Positions 47,858-50,551 of a DNA stretch of 50,551 nucleotides are shown one piece after another. The translations under genes were made by a program, and so were the position numbers. The stretch's first letter is position 1, and each line of letters starts with the position of its first letter. The stretch comes from Deltaproteobacteria bacterium (GTDB lineage Bacteria; Desulfobacterota; Desulfobacteria; Desulfobacterales; Desulfatibacillaceae). The stretch spans positions 1 through 50,551 of the forward strand of contig JACRLG010000008.1 in the NCBI GenBank assembly GCA_016235345.1, given 5' to 3'. The notes beneath the pieces were generated by a model. That model was not told the DNA's origin and did no database searches. It worked only from the letters and a program-made list of their open reading frames with translations.

Positions 47858-50551
47858 CTATGCCTTAAAAAGCCGCCTGATAAAAAAGGCCGCCGCCAAA
47901 AGGACAAGCACCGGCAGTATAAGGCCTCTGTGCCCGGACCCGCCGGCCGTGACGGTTTCCACGAAACAACCGCCGCCGCTCTTGGCCACCGACTTGGGAC
48001 CGACGCCGATGGTTTCAGATGACGCGCCTGCGGCTCCCGGCGGATCCGGCGGAGTGTCGCCTGCCGAGGCGGCAATCGCCATGCCCACCGCGCCGCCCAG
48101 GCCCTTGTCCACCCACCGCGCCGCCGCCGATTTCAGGCTCTGCGGAATAAGGGCCTTGCACAAAAGGCTGTCCTCCTTGAGCGCCAGGCGTATGTAAACC
48201 GGCATTCCGGTCCTGTTCTTAAGCCAGTAGCCGGTCTGGGACTCAAGGCTGCCGCTTGCAAAGGCTATCTCCTCGTACCAGGCCCCCGGCTCGCCCTGTG
48301 CGCCCTTGAATTTCCAGAAGCTCTGGTCGGTGATTACGTTTTCGGGATCGGTTACGCCGGTCCAGGTCTCGCCATCCACGCTTATCTCGATCCTGTGGGA
48401 AACGAGGCCTGCCGCGCACTTCCACGGATGCGAAATCAGGTTCCATCCGGGGTACAGGACCGAGTAGAACGTTGAGCCCGCCGTGTTGGCTGCGGAAAGG
48501 GCCGCTTCGGACAGGGTGGTGTTGTTGCGGGCTATGAGCCAGTAGGCGAAGCCCTGGCCCTGGGCGAAGTCGTCATCGAAACGGCCAAGGTTGGCGTTGG
48601 TTGCTTCCACGTACTGGCCCGTGGCGGTGTCATAGGCAAAAAGCCGCCACATGCTGTCGTCGTACACGCCGAGAACCGCTTCAAGCGCCGTGCGGAGGTT
48701 TGCCTCCAGGGCCTGGCCCGCAAAGGCCATCATGCGGTAGGCGTTCACCGTGGAGCCGCCCGTGGCCGCGTAGGTCATGGTTTCGGGCACTGCCAGCGAG
48801 AACAGGCTGAACGAGCTTGTGGTAAAGGTTATGGTCCTGGCCGTGGTGTCAACGGTGAAGTCGCGTATCCACTCCCACCTGCCCGTGCGCTCGTTGAAAT
48901 GGACCATGACCAGATCGTGCGGATCATCGCCCTCCGCTAACAGGCCCTCATACGGAATGGTCACCGTGACCGGCCCGGTGAGGGGGTTTGACGATGTGAG
49001 ATGGAACACGAGGCCCCTCTGCTCGGAATCGTCAAGGAAGGGTCCGCCAGCGGTCACTTCGGCAAAGGATATGGTGGTTCCGTCGGGAACCGAACCTGGA
49101 GGCGCCTCTATGGTGGTGCCGGAATAGCCTCCGTGTTCCGCCCCCACGGTAAGCGTGCCGCCCGTGTCGCCATCCGGTATGTTGGAAAAGGCCGGGTCGG
49201 CCACAACGATGGTGCGAACGGAGATCACGCGGGTTGATGCCGTGAAGCCCCTTCCGTCGGTCACCTTCAGGAAATAGTCCCCGTCGGCGAGCCCGGTGGT
49301 TGTAAGGGTGTGGAGATAGAGGCCCGGGGATGCGCCGGATTCAAAAACCTGGACCGTCCTCAACACCTCGCCGTTTAGGATCACCTCCAACTGGTAGTAC
49401 GACCCGCTGATAAACAGGGTGCCGCCCTCGATGGTGAAATCCTCCTGGTCCTCTTCCGCGCCTACCGCAGAAAGTACGCGCAAGAGAGCCGCGCTTTCCG
49501 GCGTTATGGTGAGGTTGTCCGCCGCAATGACGGTGAAGGTTGGCATTGACGCGCTGTTGGTTCCGTCAGTCACGGTGATTGTGATCCCGTAGTTTCCGGC
49601 CACGGGCGGCACCAGGGTGAGAAGGCCGGTGGTGTTGCCCATGCCGTCGGTGAGGGTTTCCATGACCGCGCCTTCGGGCGGATTGATCAGGCCGTAGGTC
49701 AGGCCGGAATGGCTGCCGGTGCCTGTTGCGGCCACCACCTCGAAGGTCCAGGGGCGGGTTGCCATTGCGTAAAGAGCCTCGCCGGTCGGCGGATCGGTCT
49801 CGAAGCGCGGCGTTGTGGTATCCAGCAACCACGGGCCGTAGTGGTAGGTGGCGGTCCAGTTGCCGGCAGCGTCAACCGTGCGGACGTGAATCCAGTTCTC
49901 GCCTTCCTCAAGATTGATGGAGGCGGGAAGCGCTTCCGGGGTCTGGTCGGGAACCGTGCCGGGGTTCTGGTCCACGATCCAGGAGTAGCCCGCGACTCCG
50001 CTTCCGTCCGGGTCGCTTCCAAGGTTCCAGGTAAGATCAACGTCGCTTCCAAGGTTCCAGGTAAGATCAACTGTTGAAAGGTTCGTGGGCGTTATCGTTC
50101 CAGGATTCGCCGTGGCCACCGTCGGATCGAGCGGTGCCACGGTGTCCAGGAGGATCGACACGAAGGCTCCCGGGCTCTCGTTCCCGGCGGCGTCCCGCAC
50201 CGTCACGGTGTAGCCGTTTTCGCCTTCCGAAAGGGCCGCGTCGTAGGACCATACCGCTGCGGAGTCAAGAGCCGAGGCCAGCACACCATTTATATAGAGG
50301 GCCGTGAAGGCCTCCTTGCCGCCCGTAAGATTCTGGGCCGCAAGGTTCGTGGGCGTGGTGGCCGGGTTGAGAGTCGGAGCCGCCGGGGCCGTGGTATCCA
50401 GCAACCACGGGCCGTAGTGGTAGGTGGCGGTCCAGTTGCCCGCAGCGTCAACCGTGCGGACGTGAATCCAGTTCTCGCCTTCCTCAAGATTGATGGAGGC
50501 GGGAAGCGCTTCCGGGGTCTGGTCGGGAACCGTGCCGGGGTTCTGGTCCAC
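47858..50551 (-). CDS. Large repeat-rich surface protein, C-terminal part (partial)
   Basis: The last 897 codons of a longer reading frame; the right window edge lies inside it, so no start is given. The N-terminal part visible here has Ig/fibronectin-like modules of roughly 95 residues (LDTTAPAAPTLNPATTPTNL and VTVRDAAGNESPG). A putative-Ig cadherin-like block follows (PVAGNYGITITVTDGTNSAS), then a ZU5-like block (IEAPPGSVPDGTTISFAEV, then GPVTVTIPYE). A region with YPGWNLISHPW and YWLKNRTGMPVYIRL is next. It ends in a sorting-like tail, SGGGCFVETVTAGGSG, then a hydrophobic helix and RRLFKA. It is probably a surface-anchored adhesin or scaffold. Confidence 0.8.
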   Translation of the reverse strand: MDQNPGTVPDQTPEALPASINLEEGENWIHVRTVDAAGNWTATYHYGPWLLDTTAPAAPTLNPATTPTNLAAQNLTGGKEAFTALYINGVLASALDSAAVWSYDAALSEGENGYTVTVRDAAGNESPGAFVSILLDTVAPLDPTVATANPGTITPTNLSTVDLTWNLGSDVDLTWNLGSDPDGSGVAGYSWIVDQNPGTVPDQTPEALPASINLEEGENWIHVRTVDAAGNWTATYHYGPWLLDTTTPRFETDPPTGEALYAMATRPWTFEVVAATGTGSHSGLTYGLINPPEGAVMETLTDGMGNTTGLLTLVPPVAGNYGITITVTDGTNSASMPTFTVIAADNLTITPESAALLRVLSAVGAEEDQEDFTIEGGTLFISGSYYQLEVILNGEVLRTVQVFESGASPGLYLHTLTTTGLADGDYFLKVTDGRGFTASTRVISVRTIVVADPAFSNIPDGDTGGTLTVGAEHGGYSGTTIEAPPGSVPDGTTISFAEVTAGGPFLDDSEQRGLVFHLTSSNPLTGPVTVTIPYEGLLAEGDDPHDLVMVHFNERTGRWEWIRDFTVDTTARTITFTTSSFSLFSLAVPETMTYAATGGSTVNAYRMMAFAGQALEANLRTALEAVLGVYDDSMWRLFAYDTATGQYVEATNANLGRFDDDFAQGQGFAYWLIARNNTTLSEAALSAANTAGSTFYSVLYPGWNLISHPWKCAAGLVSHRIEISVDGETWTGVTDPENVITDQSFWKFKGAQGEPGAWYEEIAFASGSLESQTGYWLKNRTGMPVYIRLALKEDSLLCKALIPQSLKSAAARWVDKGLGGAVGMAIAASAGDTPPDPPGAAGASSETIGVGPKSVAKSGGGCFVETVTAGGSGHRGLILPVLVLLAAAFFIRRLFKA
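49815..49975 (-). repeat. Long direct repeat within the surface protein gene, copy A
   Basis: It is 160 of 161 identical to 50391-50551, with a period of 576 bp (192 codons, in frame). The only mismatch is at 49865/50441. The match continues to the window edge and probably beyond it. Confidence 0.95.
50011..50070 (-). repeat. 30-bp tandem duplication in the surface protein gene
   Basis: Two copies of a 30-bp unit (50011-50040 and 50041-50070) differ at a single base. In the protein this duplicates ten residues (VDLTWNLGSD). The duplication keeps the frame. Confidence 0.95.
50391..50551 (-). repeat. Long direct repeat within the surface protein gene, copy B
   Basis: The partner of 49815-49975, cut by the right window edge. 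It encodes the stretch beginning in DQNPGTVPDQTPEALPAS and ending in HYGPWLLDTT. Confidence 0.95.

Overview
The window is a GC-rich, gene-dense stretch of bacterial chromosome, most probably from a sulfate-reducing member of the Desulfobacterota (Desulfobacterales-like). The best evidence is a complete qrcABCD operon (the menaquinone reductase of sulfate respirers) beside a 14-subunit-type nuo operon with a fused nuoCD gene. Typical companions of this group are also present: an MCE/Mla lipid transporter, an N-terminally extended HflX, and a PP-loop protein with an NFACT-R-like tail. I see no prophage, CRISPR array, rRNA or complete insertion sequence.

Layout. Positions 1-4824 (minus) hold nuoA-B-CD-E-F and the first 109 codons of nuoG, which runs off the left edge. 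Positions 5131-8315 (plus) hold mtaB overlapping a membrane glycosyltransferase with a TPR tail. Positions 8475-14126 carry a cyclic-nucleotide-binding/PilZ protein, trmO, an MBL hydrolase, priA and an M29 aminopeptidase. Positions 14319-19760 (minus) are the qrc operon, which ends in a 54-residue membrane protein that is easily missed. Positions 20064-25145 (plus) hold rpoH, a TPR lipoprotein, a BI-1 family membrane protein and a left-handed beta-helix sugar-nucleotide-type protein. Positions 25187-29535 (plus) form a tight cluster of an 81-residue protein, a TatD-like hydrolase, a UbiA-like prenyltransferase, a phosphodiesterase-like protein and an O-methyltransferase. It resembles a reduced, rearranged ebo metabolite cluster. 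Positions 29929-37051 hold scpA, serC, tRNA-Pro(GGG), a PP-loop/NFACT-R protein, hflX and a beta-CASP ribonuclease. Positions 37058-41608 are an MCE lipid-transport operon with two lipoproteins. Positions 41828-50551 (minus) hold an LRV/HEAT-like repeat protein, nadB, an SH3b coiled-coil protein, a cytidylate-kinase-like/M50 protease pair, and the C-terminal part of a large repeat-rich surface protein that runs off the right edge.

The most unusual item is a dispersed family of six 120-160 bp hairpin elements (8317, 29536, 30697, 32459, 41609, 43532). The outer arms are conserved and the apex is a GTAC-N5-GTAC palindrome. The inner stem differs in sequence between copies but remains self-complementary, and one copy has a compensated change in the apex. 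Five of the six begin within a few bases of a stop codon, in the same orientation relative to that gene. No transposase is visible.

Other points are the reduced ebo-like cluster with a methyltransferase, the small protein attached to qrc, a near-identical 576-bp-period repeat in the surface protein, and two enzymes (MtaB and TrmO) that modify the same t6A37 tRNA nucleotide. All function calls come from reading motifs and gene context; no database search was run.
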